Made by a program: the position numbers and the translations under genes
The notes under the pieces: model-generated
Seen by the model: the letters and a program-made list of their open reading frames with translations, nothing else
The model's database searches: none
What the model was told of the DNA's origin: nothing
NCBI GenBank assembly: GCA_900469615.1
Contig: UBYA01000001.1
Location: 310,001-374,000 of the forward strand
DNA length: 64,000 nucleotides
Origin: Hyphomicrobiales bacterium
GTDB lineage: Bacteria > Pseudomonadota > Alphaproteobacteria > Rhizobiales > Rhizobiaceae
Direction: 5' to 3'
Shown: in pieces, positions 9,180 to 18,595 of the stretch
Layout: each line of letters begins with the position of its first letter
How positions within the stretch are numbered: the first letter of the stretch is position 1

Positions 9180-10490
9180 ATGACCGATCCGACATTCCGC
9201 AGCGGAAGCCACTGGCGTCCGTTTGCCGTCCTCATTCTGCTCTTTCTCTTCCAGACGCTCAATTTCTTCGACAAACTGGTTTTCGGCCTTTCCGCCGTGC
9301 CGATGATGAAGGAGCTTCAGATCACGCCGCAGCAGTTCGGCCTGATCGGCAGCAGCTTCTTTCTCCTGTTTTCGATCTCGGGCGTCGTCGTCGGGCTTTT
9401 CGTCATCGGCCGGGTGCCGGTGAAATGGATTCTCGTGACCCTGGCCGCGGTCTGGTCTCTGACCCAGATCCCGATCTATTTCACTGGTTCGGTGACGGTT
9501 CTGGTCATTTGCCGTATTCTGCTCGGCCTTGGAGAAGGCCCCGGCCTGCCGACGGCGCTGCATGCGGCGCATAACTGGTTCAGCCCCGAGAAACGCAGCG
9601 TTCCGAGCGCGATCGTGCTGCAGGGTATCAGCGTCGGGCTGCTCGCCGGCGGTCCGCTCCTGACCTACATTATCGTGCAGTATGGCTGGCGCAGCGGCTT
9701 CCTGTTCTGTGGCGTGATCGGCATCTGCTGGATCATTGCCTGGCTGTTCGTTGGCGGAGAAGGCCCGTATTCGGCGTCCGACGAGAAGCGTGCGGCTGTC
9801 GCCGCGTCCGATGCCCCGGTTCCGGCGCGCCGTCTATGGCTTGATCCGACCGTGATCGGCGTCATCATCATGTCGACGATGTCCTACTGGATCGTCGGCA
9901 TGTCGGCTACCTGGCTACCGCCCTTCCTGCAGCAGGGGCTCGGATATTCGCAGCCCCAGACCGGTTCCATCATTTCGGCCGTCTACATCTTCCAGTCGCC
10001 GTTGCTCCTGCTCGGCTCCTGGATTGCGCAGCGCATGCTGCAGAGGGGCGTGAGCAAGCGCACGACGCTCGGCAGCGCCTCCGGCTATGCGCTTCTCGTC
10101 AGCGGGATCGCGCTGATCTGCTCGGTGCATGTCTCCGGCGCACTGCAACTGGCCCTGATTGCTGTCGCCTTTGCGGCACCGAGCCTCACGACCATCTACG
10201 GCCCGATCACGCTCGGTGCGGTCGCCCCCGCCGTTCAGCGCGGCAAGCTGATCGTCGTCATCTATTCGGCCAATGCCATATCGGCACTCGCTTCGAATGC
10301 CATGACCGGCATGATCGTCCAGGCCGCCGGCCCCGACCAGCTGCCGCTCGGCTATGCCAATGCGATGATGTTCACGGCAGCGATCCTCATCATCGGCGCC
10401 GTTTCCGCCTTTGCCTTGATCTTTCCGGACCGGACGATCGAACGTTTCGGCAAGCTGTCGCGCTTCGCCGATCAAACCCAGCAGGCCTGA
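9180..10490 (+). CDS. MFS transporter, anion:cation symporter (ACS) type
   Basis: The protein has about 436 residues with 12 predicted hydrophobic segments and the major facilitator arrangement. The early segment (LFLFQTLNFFDKLVFGL), the GEGPGLPTA stretch in helix 4 and GWRSGF match the ACS family, whose members import organic and aromatic acids with protons. It lies between the hydroxylase and the FAH-type hydrolase in the same operon, so it is the likely substrate importer of the pathway. GGGAGG precedes the ATG at 9180; the in-frame ATG at 9138 has no comparable site. Confidence 0.88.
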   Translation: MTDPTFRSGSHWRPFAVLILLFLFQTLNFFDKLVFGLSAVPMMKELQITPQQFGLIGSSFFLLFSISGVVVGLFVIGRVPVKWILVTLAAVWSLTQIPIYFTGSVTVLVICRILLGLGEGPGLPTALHAAHNWFSPEKRSVPSAIVLQGISVGLLAGGPLLTYIIVQYGWRSGFLFCGVIGICWIIAWLFVGGEGPYSASDEKRAAVAASDAPVPARRLWLDPTVIGVIIMSTMSYWIVGMSATWLPPFLQQGLGYSQPQTGSIISAVYIFQSPLLLLGSWIAQRMLQRGVSKRTTLGSASGYALLVSGIALICSVHVSGALQLALIAVAFAAPSLTTIYGPITLGAVAPAVQRGKLIVVIYSANAISALASNAMTGMIVQAAGPDQLPLGYANAMMFTAAILIIGAVSAFALIFPDRTIERFGKLSRFADQTQQA

Positions 10491-10530
10491 TCGGCCCGCC
10501 TCCCTCTTAGAAAGCTACAGGAGAAAGAAC

Positions 10531-11376
10531 ATGAGATTGTCTACCGTTAAGGTCGCCGGCTGTGCGACTTGGGGCGTCGTCGAGGGCGACAGTTTCCGCG
10601 ACGTCGGCGCCGTACTTGCCGGTCGCTATGCGGATCTCAAGGCGGCGATCGGCGCCGGCCTCGCAGGCGTGGAGGAGGCGGTCTCGTCCGCCGTATCGAC
10701 CCCGATTGCGGACATCGAGTGGCTGCCCGTCATTCCGAACCCGGACAAGATCCTCTGCGTCGGATTGAACTACGAGATGCACCGTCAGGAAACCGGGCGT
10801 GCGGAGGTCGAAAATCCGACCATCTTCGCCCGCTACTCGAACAGCCAGACCGGACATCTCGCGCCGATCGTTCGTCCGAAGGTATCCGGCGATCTCGATT
10901 ATGAAGGCGAACTCGCCGTCATCATCGGAAAACCGGGACGCTATATCTCCCGCCAGGACGCGCTGAGCCACGTCGCCGGCTATGCCATCTACAATGACGG
11001 CAGCGTGCGGGATTTCCAACGGCATACACACCAGTTCACGCCCGGCAAGAACTTCCCCGATACCGGCGCGTTCGGTCCGTGGATGATGACGCCGGATGAG
11101 CTCGGTCCTTTGCCCGAGCTGCGTATCCAGACCCGGCTCAATAGTCAGGTGGTTCAGGATGCGACCTTCGCCCACATGATCTTCGATATCGCGCGCCAGA
11201 TCGAGTATTGCTCGACCTTCACTCGTCTGGAAGCCGGCGACGTCATCGCAACCGGCACGCCGGGCGGCGTCGGCGCCAAGCGCAACCCGCCTTTGTGGAT
11301 GAAGCCCGGCGATATCGTCGAAGTCGAGATCGACAAACTCGGCATCCTGAGAAATCCGATCACGCAGGAAGCGTAA
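10531..11376 (+). CDS. Fumarylacetoacetate hydrolase (FAH) family enzyme
   Basis: The protein has 281 residues. The FAH catalytic domain is marked by ILCVGLNYEMHRQE, the metal-binding YEGELAVIIG, and YNDGSVRDFQ, then TGTPGGVG. Members hydrolyse or hydrate C-C bonds in ring-fission products, for example acylpyruvates, or act as 2-oxohept-3-enedioate hydratases/isomerases. Here it probably acts on the product of the VOC dioxygenase at 6626. GGAG is 8 bases upstream of the ATG. It follows the transporter by 40 bases and precedes the alpha/beta hydrolase by the same distance. Confidence 0.88.
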   Translation: MRLSTVKVAGCATWGVVEGDSFRDVGAVLAGRYADLKAAIGAGLAGVEEAVSSAVSTPIADIEWLPVIPNPDKILCVGLNYEMHRQETGRAEVENPTIFARYSNSQTGHLAPIVRPKVSGDLDYEGELAVIIGKPGRYISRQDALSHVAGYAIYNDGSVRDFQRHTHQFTPGKNFPDTGAFGPWMMTPDELGPLPELRIQTRLNSQVVQDATFAHMIFDIARQIEYCSTFTRLEAGDVIATGTPGGVGAKRNPPLWMKPGDIVEVEIDKLGILRNPITQEA

Positions 11377-11415
11377 TCAGCCATAAAACCGCGTTGCTCT
11401 TGGAAAGGAGAGGAG

Positions 11416-12216
11416 ATGAGGACGATCACGTTCGCAGAAGCCGATGGCGCTGAGCTGCACGCAGATCTATACCTTCCGGAGGGAGAGGGACCGTTTCCGC
11501 TCGTCACGGGCATCTCTGGCGGGGGATGGGTGCGGGGCCATCGTGGAGCGCTCGCGGCCTGGGGCAAACATCTGGCAAAGGCCGGTTTGGCCTTCGCCAG
11601 CATCGATTACCGCCGGGCGGGCGCCAAGCCGGTCTTTCCGGGAAACGCCGAGGACGTGGCGGCAGCCTTGCGGTTCTTCGCCCGGCACGGCGCAGAACAT
11701 GGGATCGATCCTGAGCGCATCGGGGTGCTGGGCGTCTCCGCCGGTGGCCATCTCGGCGCGCTGGTCAGCCTTTCTGCCGAGTTCGACTGCCCAACGCCAA
11801 AGGTCTTTGCCGGTATTTACGGCGTCTACGACCTGCTGGCGCATTGGCAGGCCGATCGCGATTCCAACAGCGTCACGGCCCTCGACAAGACCGAGCGCAT
11901 GCTGGGCGCGCGGCCGTTTGTCGATCCGCAACTTTATCATCGCGCCTCGCCGTTGCGGCAGATCACCTATGATCGCAGCATGCCGGTCTTCCTCTGCTGG
12001 GGACATCTGGACCGCGATATCGCGCCGGAACAATCGGCTGGCTTTGCCCGTGCGCTTCGCCAGGCGGGCTATCCGGTAACGGTCGTCGAGCTGCCGGATG
12101 CGCCGCACCTGTGGTTTTCGGAGGAGAGTCCGGAGGCGTCCGGAAGCTTTTCGGCTCGCGTGGCTCCTGCGCTTGTCCGGTTTTTCAAGCGCAATCTGGC
12201 CGCGACGGCGGCGTGA
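11416..12216 (+). CDS. Alpha/beta hydrolase, esterase/lipase (HSL/BD-FAE-like) type
   Basis: The protein has 266 residues. The nucleophile elbow is GVSAGG, the likely acid is in GHLDRDIAP and the catalytic His in DAPHLW. The oxyanion-hole segment reads SGGGW instead of the usual HGGGW, a small deviation from HSL-type esterases. It may hydrolyse an ester precursor of the aromatic substrate or a lactone/ring-fission intermediate. A strong AGGAGAGG site precedes the ATG. It is co-directional with its neighbours with 39 bases before it and 77 after. Confidence 0.85.
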   Translation: MRTITFAEADGAELHADLYLPEGEGPFPLVTGISGGGWVRGHRGALAAWGKHLAKAGLAFASIDYRRAGAKPVFPGNAEDVAAALRFFARHGAEHGIDPERIGVLGVSAGGHLGALVSLSAEFDCPTPKVFAGIYGVYDLLAHWQADRDSNSVTALDKTERMLGARPFVDPQLYHRASPLRQITYDRSMPVFLCWGHLDRDIAPEQSAGFARALRQAGYPVTVVELPDAPHLWFSEESPEASGSFSARVAPALVRFFKRNLAATAA

Positions 12217-12293
12217 AGATCAAAGTTTGTCCTGCGGCAGAGGCTGCGGGGCACCACCTTTCAACGTAATGAGCGAGAAGAGGCAGGAAAGCC

Positions 12294-13310
12294 ATGTCGA
12301 ATCCGGATATCAAGACGAACCTTGCCGGCGGGGCGGTTCCCTATGTGCTGCGTCAGGGCGAAGGCCGCGCCCTCGTGGTTGCCGGGCAGGTAGTCCGCAT
12401 TCTGGCGGGAGTCGATGAGACGGCTGGCGGCTACGGCGCCGTCATTTGCGAGGCGACGATCGACCGGCAGCCGATTCCGCTACATTATCACGAGCGCGAA
12501 CACGATACCTGGTTTTGCACCCGTGGGCGCCTGCGCATTTGGGCCAACGGCATTTCTCGCGTGCTGACGGAGGGCGACTTTGCCTATGTTCGCCCAAATC
12601 ACATCCATTCCTACCAGTCGGTCGCGCCGCGCACGCAGTTCTTCGGCATCGTCGCCCCGGGAGGCTGGGAGGGCTTCTTCGACAATGCGGGCACGCCTTG
12701 GGAGCTGCCGGGACTGCCGCCGATAAACCATCCCTTCGACTTTTCCAGGATGGGCCCCGCCATGCAGCGCTTCGGGGTAATGCGCGTTGCATCTGCGACC
12801 TATGCCGAGGTTTCGCCGGGCGATGCGACCGATCGCGTCCTGCCGGAGGAGCCGCAATCCTACGTGTTGCAGGCCGGCTATGGAAGGCGTCGCCGTCTCA
12901 ACGGCCATCTCTCAACCCAGGTTCTCGCACCGGAGATCTGCGACGGGAAGGTGGATATGCGCACGATCGAGGCGGGCCGCGGGGCAACGATGCCGTCGAT
13001 CCGGCATGAGCGGACGCATCTCAGCCTGTACCTTCTGGAAGGCGCTTTGAAGCTGACGCTCTCCGGCGAAACCCATCGGCTCGAAGCTGGCGATTTCGCC
13101 AACATTCCTGCTGGCACCGCCTATTCGACCGAGGTCACCGCCGGCCATGCACGCTGGCTGCTCAGCGCTGCGAATGGCGAGGGACTGAGTTTCTGGGACG
13201 ATCTCGGTGTCATGACCGAGGAGTTCACCTTCTCGCCGCAAACGAACGATCAGGCAATCGTGGCGGCGATTGCCAATACCAGCCTGAAGGATACCGGGAT
13301 GGCGGGCTGA
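12294..13310 (+). CDS. Bicupin protein, quercetinase-like
   Basis: The protein has 338 residues and two cupin domains (about 45-130 and 225-300). The first carries a good metal site: HYHEREHDTW, with the closing His in RPNHIHSY. In the second the pattern is degenerate (RHERTHLSLY, then PAGTAYS with no closing His), so probably only one metal is bound. Bicupins of this type include quercetin 2,3-dioxygenase and pirin-like enzymes. It is the last gene of the aromatic cluster and is followed by a strong hairpin. It may be a third ring-opening dioxygenase or an isomerase; the substrate is unknown. Confidence 0.8.
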   Translation: MSNPDIKTNLAGGAVPYVLRQGEGRALVVAGQVVRILAGVDETAGGYGAVICEATIDRQPIPLHYHEREHDTWFCTRGRLRIWANGISRVLTEGDFAYVRPNHIHSYQSVAPRTQFFGIVAPGGWEGFFDNAGTPWELPGLPPINHPFDFSRMGPAMQRFGVMRVASATYAEVSPGDATDRVLPEEPQSYVLQAGYGRRRRLNGHLSTQVLAPEICDGKVDMRTIEAGRGATMPSIRHERTHLSLYLLEGALKLTLSGETHRLEAGDFANIPAGTAYSTEVTAGHARWLLSAANGEGLSFWDDLGVMTEEFTFSPQTNDQAIVAAIANTSLKDTGMAG

Positions 13311-13384
13311 GACCATGGTGGCGATCGCCTCGACGCGTCTCACGCCCGTCTCATCTGTTGTCGACCGGTTCTCGAATATCCTCT

Positions 13385-13411
13385 GGAGCTCGCGCCGCTG
13401 ACGCGAGCTCC
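13385..13411. terminator. Strong hairpin between convergent genes
   Basis: A perfect 10-base-pair stem, GGAGCTCGCG (13385-13394) and CGCGAGCTCC (13402-13411), with a 7-base loop, sits between the end of the bicupin gene and the end of the convergent amidohydrolase gene. There is only a short T-rich stretch on the plus side, so termination may be bidirectional and partly factor dependent. Confidence 0.6.
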
Positions 13412-13439
13412 CACCCTTTATTCTCGCCAGGTGACGAAG

Positions 13440-15119
13440 TCAGCAGGCGTCGTTCTTCGAAAAGGTGATCCGCGCGTTGCAGATCGTCACGGCGACTGAG
13501 ACGCTGGAGAACTCCGACACGGGCCGCTTCGAAATATCATCATCCAGTATCGTGATATCGGCGAGATAGCCGGGTGCCAGTTTGCCCTTCTGATCTTCCT
13601 TGAACTCCACCCACGCGCCGGCCCGGGTATAGGCGAAAAGAGCCTGATCGACAGTGACCGATTGGTCCTTGCCGCCTTCCCGCCATGGACGCCGGTTCAC
13701 CGCTGCCTGAACGCTTGCGAGCGGGGCCAGCCGGGCAATCGGCCAATCGGAGGAGAAGACAAGCGGCACGCCCGCTTCAAGCAGCTCGCGGGTGCGGAAG
13801 GCGATATCCTCGCGATCCTTGCCGATTCGCGGCAGATAGGTCTCTTCCGGAAAGTCCATGGCTGCCGGCGGATGGGCAGGCTGCATGGACGCGACGACGC
13901 CAAGCTCGGCAAACCGCGGAAAATCGCTATCCTGCAACAGTTCGATATGCTCGATGCGATGACGGGAATCCCGTTTGCCATTGGCTTTGCGGGCGGTTTC
14001 ATAGGCATTGAGGACTTGCCGAACCGCCCCGTCGCCGATCGCGTGGACGGCAACCTGCAGCCCGAGAGCATCAGCCAATCCGATCGCATCGTTCAGATCG
14101 TTATCGGAGAAAAGCGGCGTTCCGTTTTCCGTGGGCGCGTCCGTGTAGCCATCGACAAGCACCGCTGTTCCCGATTCCACGACGCCATCGGCAAACAGTT
14201 TGACGAAGTCGGAGGTCACGAAATCGCTCTGAAACTCCTCACGCCATTCGGCGGCGCTGCGCAGTTCCTCTGGAGCCGAACCTGGCTTGAACAGATAGGG
14301 CACGCGAACGCGGACCGGCAGTTCGCCGTTTGCTTCAAGCTCGCGCAGCATATCGAGTTGATAGTAGTTTCCGTCCATGTTCTGGATGGAGGTGATGCCG
14401 TTCTCCGCGCAGAATGCCAGCCCCTTGCGCAACGATGCCATGTCGGCTGCGCGCTCTTCCGCGGATATCCCGCATTCTTCGGCGCTGGTGACCGAGCCGA
14501 GCATGTCTCTGCCTCCGGATGGAGAGAGCGCATAAACCAGGTTCATGGCCGGTGCCTCTCTGAGCTCTCCGGTTGCGAGCCCGTCAGCCCCCATCATCAC
14601 CTCGCTTCCCGAGCGCACCGACGCTCCATGCTCGATGCCGGCAAGCCTGAGGGCTGCCGTATTTGCCCAGGCCGTGTGATGATCCGCGGAAGAGATGAAC
14701 ACCGGAAGATCAGGGCACGCGGCATCGAGATCCTCGCGCGTCGGCATTCTCTCATCCGAGATGAAGTTATATGGCGCGGAGTGGCCGACGATAAAGCCAA
14801 GTCCGGGATTCTGCGCCCGCCAGTCGGCAATGCGCGTGGCAAGGTCGCTTACCCCCTTGACCGTTGCAATCGAAAGCTGCTGCAGGCTGACGCTTCCCCC
14901 GAAGATGTGCAGATGCGCCTCGTTGAAACCTGGCAGGACAGTGCCTCCACGCGCATCGATAACCTTCGTTTCCGGTCCTTCCAGATGCCGGCAGTCGGCG
15001 TCAGAGCCGACCCGGATAATCCGGTTGCCCAACACCGCCAGGCTCTGAGCGCTCGGTTGGGCTTCGTTCATGGTCCTGATCGCTCCGTTGCGAATGATCA
15101 GATCTGCTATGACAGTCAT
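13440..15119 (-). CDS. Amidohydrolase_3 family protein, YtcJ-like
   Basis: The protein has 559 residues of the amidohydrolase superfamily, YtcJ/NfdA-like group. The N-terminal DARGGTVLPGF leads to the metal motif AHLHIFGG; ADHHTAW, VAVHAIGDGAV, RIEHIELL and SSDWPI supply further active-site residues. The group includes N-substituted formamide deformylase, and most members are uncharacterised. As the last gene of an operon with an oxidase and an aldehyde dehydrogenase, it may cut an amide from a nitrogenous substrate. GGGAGG lies 4 bases before the ATG. Confidence 0.87.
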   Translation of the reverse strand: MTVIADLIIRNGAIRTMNEAQPSAQSLAVLGNRIIRVGSDADCRHLEGPETKVIDARGGTVLPGFNEAHLHIFGGSVSLQQLSIATVKGVSDLATRIADWRAQNPGLGFIVGHSAPYNFISDERMPTREDLDAACPDLPVFISSADHHTAWANTAALRLAGIEHGASVRSGSEVMMGADGLATGELREAPAMNLVYALSPSGGRDMLGSVTSAEECGISAEERAADMASLRKGLAFCAENGITSIQNMDGNYYQLDMLRELEANGELPVRVRVPYLFKPGSAPEELRSAAEWREEFQSDFVTSDFVKLFADGVVESGTAVLVDGYTDAPTENGTPLFSDNDLNDAIGLADALGLQVAVHAIGDGAVRQVLNAYETARKANGKRDSRHRIEHIELLQDSDFPRFAELGVVASMQPAHPPAAMDFPEETYLPRIGKDREDIAFRTRELLEAGVPLVFSSDWPIARLAPLASVQAAVNRRPWREGGKDQSVTVDQALFAYTRAGAWVEFKEDQKGKLAPGYLADITILDDDISKRPVSEFSSVSVAVTICNARITFSKNDAC

Positions 15120-15173
15120 GGGTCCTCCCGATGAGATATTTACGTTGGTTTTCCGGTTGGGCGGTGAGGTCGA

Positions 15174-16619
15174 TTAACTCGCCGAGGTGACGTGCTTGAC
15201 GCCCTGATAGCTTGCGAGGCCCCATGGGCCGAGTTCCCGCCCGATTCCGCTCGACTTGAAGCCGCCCCACGCGCTTTGCGGATAGACGATTTGCGGCGTA
15301 TTGATCCAGATATGACCTGCCTCGATCCGGCGCGCCAGCCGATTGGCCCGGTCAGGATCTCCGGAGACGATGCTGGCCGCCAGTCCGAATTCGGAGTCGT
15401 TCGCCAGTGCAATCGCCTCCGCATCGCTGTCGAACCGCCGTGTCGCAAGAACGGGGCCGAATATTTCTTCGGACCAGATCGGGCTTGCCGGATCGACGTC
15501 GCGATAGATGGTGGGAGCGACGAAATATCCGCATCCGTCAAGCCTATGGCCGCCGATGAGGCAATCGCAACCCTCGTCGCGGGCGGTCGCGAAATAGGCC
15601 TCGACCTTTCGCAACTGCGCGGATGTGGTGAGCGGGCCCATGTCGCAAGTCTCGGCGAAGGGCGATCCGACCGTCATGCCGCGAACGCGTTCCGCGAGTG
15701 CTTCCAGCAGTTTGTTTTCGATTTTCCCGTGAACGATCAGGCGGGACGTGGCCGAGCAAACCTGGCCCGCATTGAAGAAGATGCCGGCCGTCACACACTC
15801 CACCGCCAGGTTGAGGTCTGCGTCTTCCGTCACCACGATTGCCGATTTGCCGCCGAGTTCGAGAGCGACCGGAAGGCCGCGAGCCGCGGCTGCCGCCATC
15901 ACCTTCGACCCGGCTGCGTTCGAGCCGGTGAACGATATCTTTCGCAACGGGCGGGCGCTCGTCAGCGCCTTGCCGACCTCGGCCGCCCCGGTGACGATGT
16001 TCAGCACGCCTGCCGGCAACCCGATCTCCAGGGCGATATCGCCATAGGACAGTTCGGCCAGAGGCGTGAATTCGGAGGGCTTGAGAACGACCGTGCAGCC
16101 GGCGGCGAGCGCCGGGGCGATTTTCCAGGCGCTAGTGACCAGCGGGAAATTCCATGGAACGATGAGACCGACCGGGCCTATTGCCTCATGCCGTACGCGT
16201 CCCTTGTGGGCTCCTTCGCCCAGTATCGTTTCCGCGTCCTGTCCTCGATCCATCTGTTCGGCAAGGTCAGCATAGTAGTCGAAGGTCGCAATCGCGTCGG
16301 CGAGATCGATGGAAGCCTCAAGGCGAGGTTTCCCGCTGTTGATCATCTGGAGCGTGATGAGGTCCGGCGCACGGCTCTCCAGCCCCCGCGCGAAGTCTCT
16401 CAGATAGCGGGCGCGGGTCTCGCCCGGCAGAGCCGACCAAGGCTCGAACGCGCGCGCGGCCGCTGCTGCCGCACGGTTTACCTGCTCGCTGCTCGTCGTC
16501 CCGACCCTTGCGACGGATCTTTCAGTTGCCGGATCGATGACGTCGAGCACCGCGGCGCCTAGCCCGACCTCCCATGCGCCGTTTATGAACGTGGATTCAT
16601 TGCGATCGAAAGGGTTCAT
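15174..16619 (-). CDS. NAD(P)+-dependent aldehyde dehydrogenase
   Basis: The protein has 481 residues with full aldehyde dehydrogenase motifs: PWNFPLV, the cofactor site FTGSNAAGSKV, the Glu motif LELGGKSA, and the catalytic Cys in FFNAGQVCSAT. It belongs to the betaine/gamma-aminobutyraldehyde dehydrogenase-like branch. In this operon it would oxidise the aldehyde released by the FAD oxidase encoded just upstream. An upstream in-frame ATG at 16799 lies in the neighbouring oxidase gene; the ATG at 16619 starts where family homology starts and is kept. It lies 17 bases after the oxidase gene. Confidence 0.92.
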   Translation of the reverse strand: MNPFDRNESTFINGAWEVGLGAAVLDVIDPATERSVARVGTTSSEQVNRAAAAAARAFEPWSALPGETRARYLRDFARGLESRAPDLITLQMINSGKPRLEASIDLADAIATFDYYADLAEQMDRGQDAETILGEGAHKGRVRHEAIGPVGLIVPWNFPLVTSAWKIAPALAAGCTVVLKPSEFTPLAELSYGDIALEIGLPAGVLNIVTGAAEVGKALTSARPLRKISFTGSNAAGSKVMAAAAARGLPVALELGGKSAIVVTEDADLNLAVECVTAGIFFNAGQVCSATSRLIVHGKIENKLLEALAERVRGMTVGSPFAETCDMGPLTTSAQLRKVEAYFATARDEGCDCLIGGHRLDGCGYFVAPTIYRDVDPASPIWSEEIFGPVLATRRFDSDAEAIALANDSEFGLAASIVSGDPDRANRLARRIEAGHIWINTPQIVYPQSAWGGFKSSGIGRELGPWGLASYQGVKHVTSAS

Positions 16620-16636
16620 GGTTTCATTCCCTGTAT

Positions 16637-18025
16637 TCAGGACAGCGGAAAGCCGAGCTTTCCAACGAATTTGAGCCAGAGATTTCGCCACCCGCCTTTG
16701 GCATCCGCGGTGTCGAGCGCATACATGGTCAGGCGCGCGCCCAGGTAGCGAAACGGCTCGGGAGGGATTGTTCCCGGCATTGTGCTCGCAAAATCGCAAT
16801 CGAGCTCAGGACGATTGGAGCCCATCAGCTTCGCAAGGCCCATATCGGCACCAAAGCGGCTGGCGGAGACACCAAAGCCTGAGTAGCCACCGGCATACAC
16901 GACCTTTCCGCCGTGATAGGTTTGGAGATGCACCGCCATGCGGGTGGTCAGGTCGATAGGACCACTCCAGGCATGGGTGAAGCCGACATCGTCAAGTTGC
17001 GGGAATGTGCGGAAGAATGCTTCGGCAAGCCGCGTATAAGGCGCTGGCGTGCGATCAAGACGCGGATCACGAGGACCGCCGAAGAAATAACCCAGGCGCC
17101 CGCCGAAGAGAATGCGATTGTCTCGCGTCAGGCGCATATAATTGAGCTGAGTGCGGGTGTCATAGACGCCCTGGCGGTTTTTCCAGCCGATCCGGTCCAT
17201 CTGCTCATCGGTCAGGGGCTGCGTCATCAGGATCCGGTCCCGCACCATGGCAACGCGCTTTTTGATATGCGGATGACCGGCCGCGAACGCGCTTGTCGCC
17301 AGCAGCACTTTCCCAGCCCGGATGCGGCCGTCCCGGGTCGATGCGACAACCGTGCCGCCTTCATCGGCCAGTTCTCCGAGCGGCGTGTATTCGTGAATGC
17401 GGACGCCGAGCGATAGCGCGGCCCGCTTCAAGCCCCATGCCAGTTTTGCCGGGTGCAGGGTGCCGCTGTTCTTCTTTGCCCAGAGGCCGCCCTCGAAGAG
17501 AGGAGAGTTCAGTTGCCGGCGCGTTTCGTCCGCATCCAGAAGCATCACCTCATGGCCGTGCTGCTTGTGCAATTCATACTCTTGCCGCAGGACAGGCGTG
17601 CTTTCTTTCCCGACGGCGACGGTCAGCTCGCCATTCCACTCGGCATCGCAATCAATTCCGTATCGATCAAGAGTGGCCAGAAAGCCCGCAATATTGGTCT
17701 GTCCAAGTGCTTCGAGGGTGGCAATGTCCTTGGGAAATATTCTGATCGCGTTGTGCAGACCGTGCATGACCGACGTCGAGACGATGGCGCCTGGTCGCCC
17801 CGACGCGCCGGAGGCGATGTTCTCGGCCTCTATGAGCACGACGTTCTGCGAAGGGTCAGCCTCCTTTGCCAGGATCGCCGCCCAAAGCCCCGTGGAGCCT
17901 CCGCCGACAATCAGCAGGTCTGCTTCCGTATTGCCGACAAGCCGCGCGTTGGGCGCTGGCGCATCCGGGCGATCGAGCCAGAATGGGTAGAATGTGACGT
18001 TCGCCAGTGCGCGTTCACCAAGCAT
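16637..18025 (-). CDS. FAD-dependent oxidoreductase, DAO family (PuuB-like)
   Basis: The protein has about 462 residues. The dinucleotide-binding fold is DLLIVGGGSTGLWAAI near residue 40, preceded by FYPFWLDRP, typical of gamma-glutamylputrescine oxidase-like proteins. A second cofactor motif near the C-terminus reads YAGGYSGFGVS. These enzymes oxidise amines to aldehydes with release of ammonia and H2O2. Neighbouring aldehyde dehydrogenase, agmatinase and PotABCD-type importer support a polyamine-related substrate. The glutamylating ligase PuuA is absent from the window. The start is placed at MLGERAL because the in-frame ATG upstream adds a proline-rich, non-homologous stretch. Confidence 0.85.
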   Translation of the reverse strand: MLGERALANVTFYPFWLDRPDAPAPNARLVGNTEADLLIVGGGSTGLWAAILAKEADPSQNVVLIEAENIASGASGRPGAIVSTSVMHGLHNAIRIFPKDIATLEALGQTNIAGFLATLDRYGIDCDAEWNGELTVAVGKESTPVLRQEYELHKQHGHEVMLLDADETRRQLNSPLFEGGLWAKKNSGTLHPAKLAWGLKRAALSLGVRIHEYTPLGELADEGGTVVASTRDGRIRAGKVLLATSAFAAGHPHIKKRVAMVRDRILMTQPLTDEQMDRIGWKNRQGVYDTRTQLNYMRLTRDNRILFGGRLGYFFGGPRDPRLDRTPAPYTRLAEAFFRTFPQLDDVGFTHAWSGPIDLTTRMAVHLQTYHGGKVVYAGGYSGFGVSASRFGADMGLAKLMGSNRPELDCDFASTMPGTIPPEPFRYLGARLTMYALDTADAKGGWRNLWLKFVGKLGFPLS

Positions 18026-18105
18026 TGCAATCTCGCATAAAGGGCTCGCATAAGGGGGAAGGGGTCGGACGGGCGGCCACATTGGCCGCCCGTTCGGCCG
18101 CAGGA

Positions 18106-18471
18106 TCAGTCATTGAAGAGGACGTAGACCTTACGCAGCGTTTCAAGCACCTCGAATCGCCCCTCGAAGCCCTTCGGGACGATATAGCTGTCTCCAGGGC
18201 CGAACGTCTGGAGTGTACCATCGGGGTTGGTCAGTGCGACCTTGCCCGAGATTACCAGGCAAAATTCGCTGGTTTCCGGGTAGCTGAGCGTTTCGGCGTA
18301 AGGCGTGCACTCCCAGGTCCCGATCAGGAACTTGCCGTTTTTCGACTCGTAGTGCATCGCGCCTGTCTCGTTGGCCGAGCCACTGAGGACGGCTTCGGGC
18401 GGAACGACCGAGCAGGCTTCCATAGCGCCCGCGCTCAGGCCGTCACGGGAAAGTCGAATAACTGAGGTCAC
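18106..18471 (-). CDS. Small cupin protein (DUF861/cupin_3 type)
   Basis: The protein has 121 residues. The segment from GTWECTPYAETLSYPETSEFCLVISGKV to GDSYIVPKGFEG is a single cupin of the DUF861 type. Such proteins often accompany amine and uronate/ureide catabolic genes and may bind a small ligand or help an enzyme; function is unproven. The GTG at 18471 is chosen because GGAG lies 7 bases upstream; the in-frame ATG at 18513 has no binding site. It is the first gene of the minus-strand operon and divergent from the LysR gene. Confidence 0.8.
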   Translation of the reverse strand: MTSVIRLSRDGLSAGAMEACSVVPPEAVLSGSANETGAMHYESKNGKFLIGTWECTPYAETLSYPETSEFCLVISGKVALTNPDGTLQTFGPGDSYIVPKGFEGRFEVLETLRKVYVLFND

Positions 18472-18595
18472 TGTAAATCTCCTGTCTGAAGTCGGGCGAC
18501 GACACATCGCCATATTCGTCAGGATGATAGGCAGAGACTGCCGCTCGAAAAATCACGCTTTACATCGCCTTGGATTTGTCGTTCTCAATGAATGG

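Noticed and set aside
13662..15134. 490-codon open frame on the plus strand
   Set aside because: It is antisense to the YtcJ-like amidohydrolase, which has all motifs.
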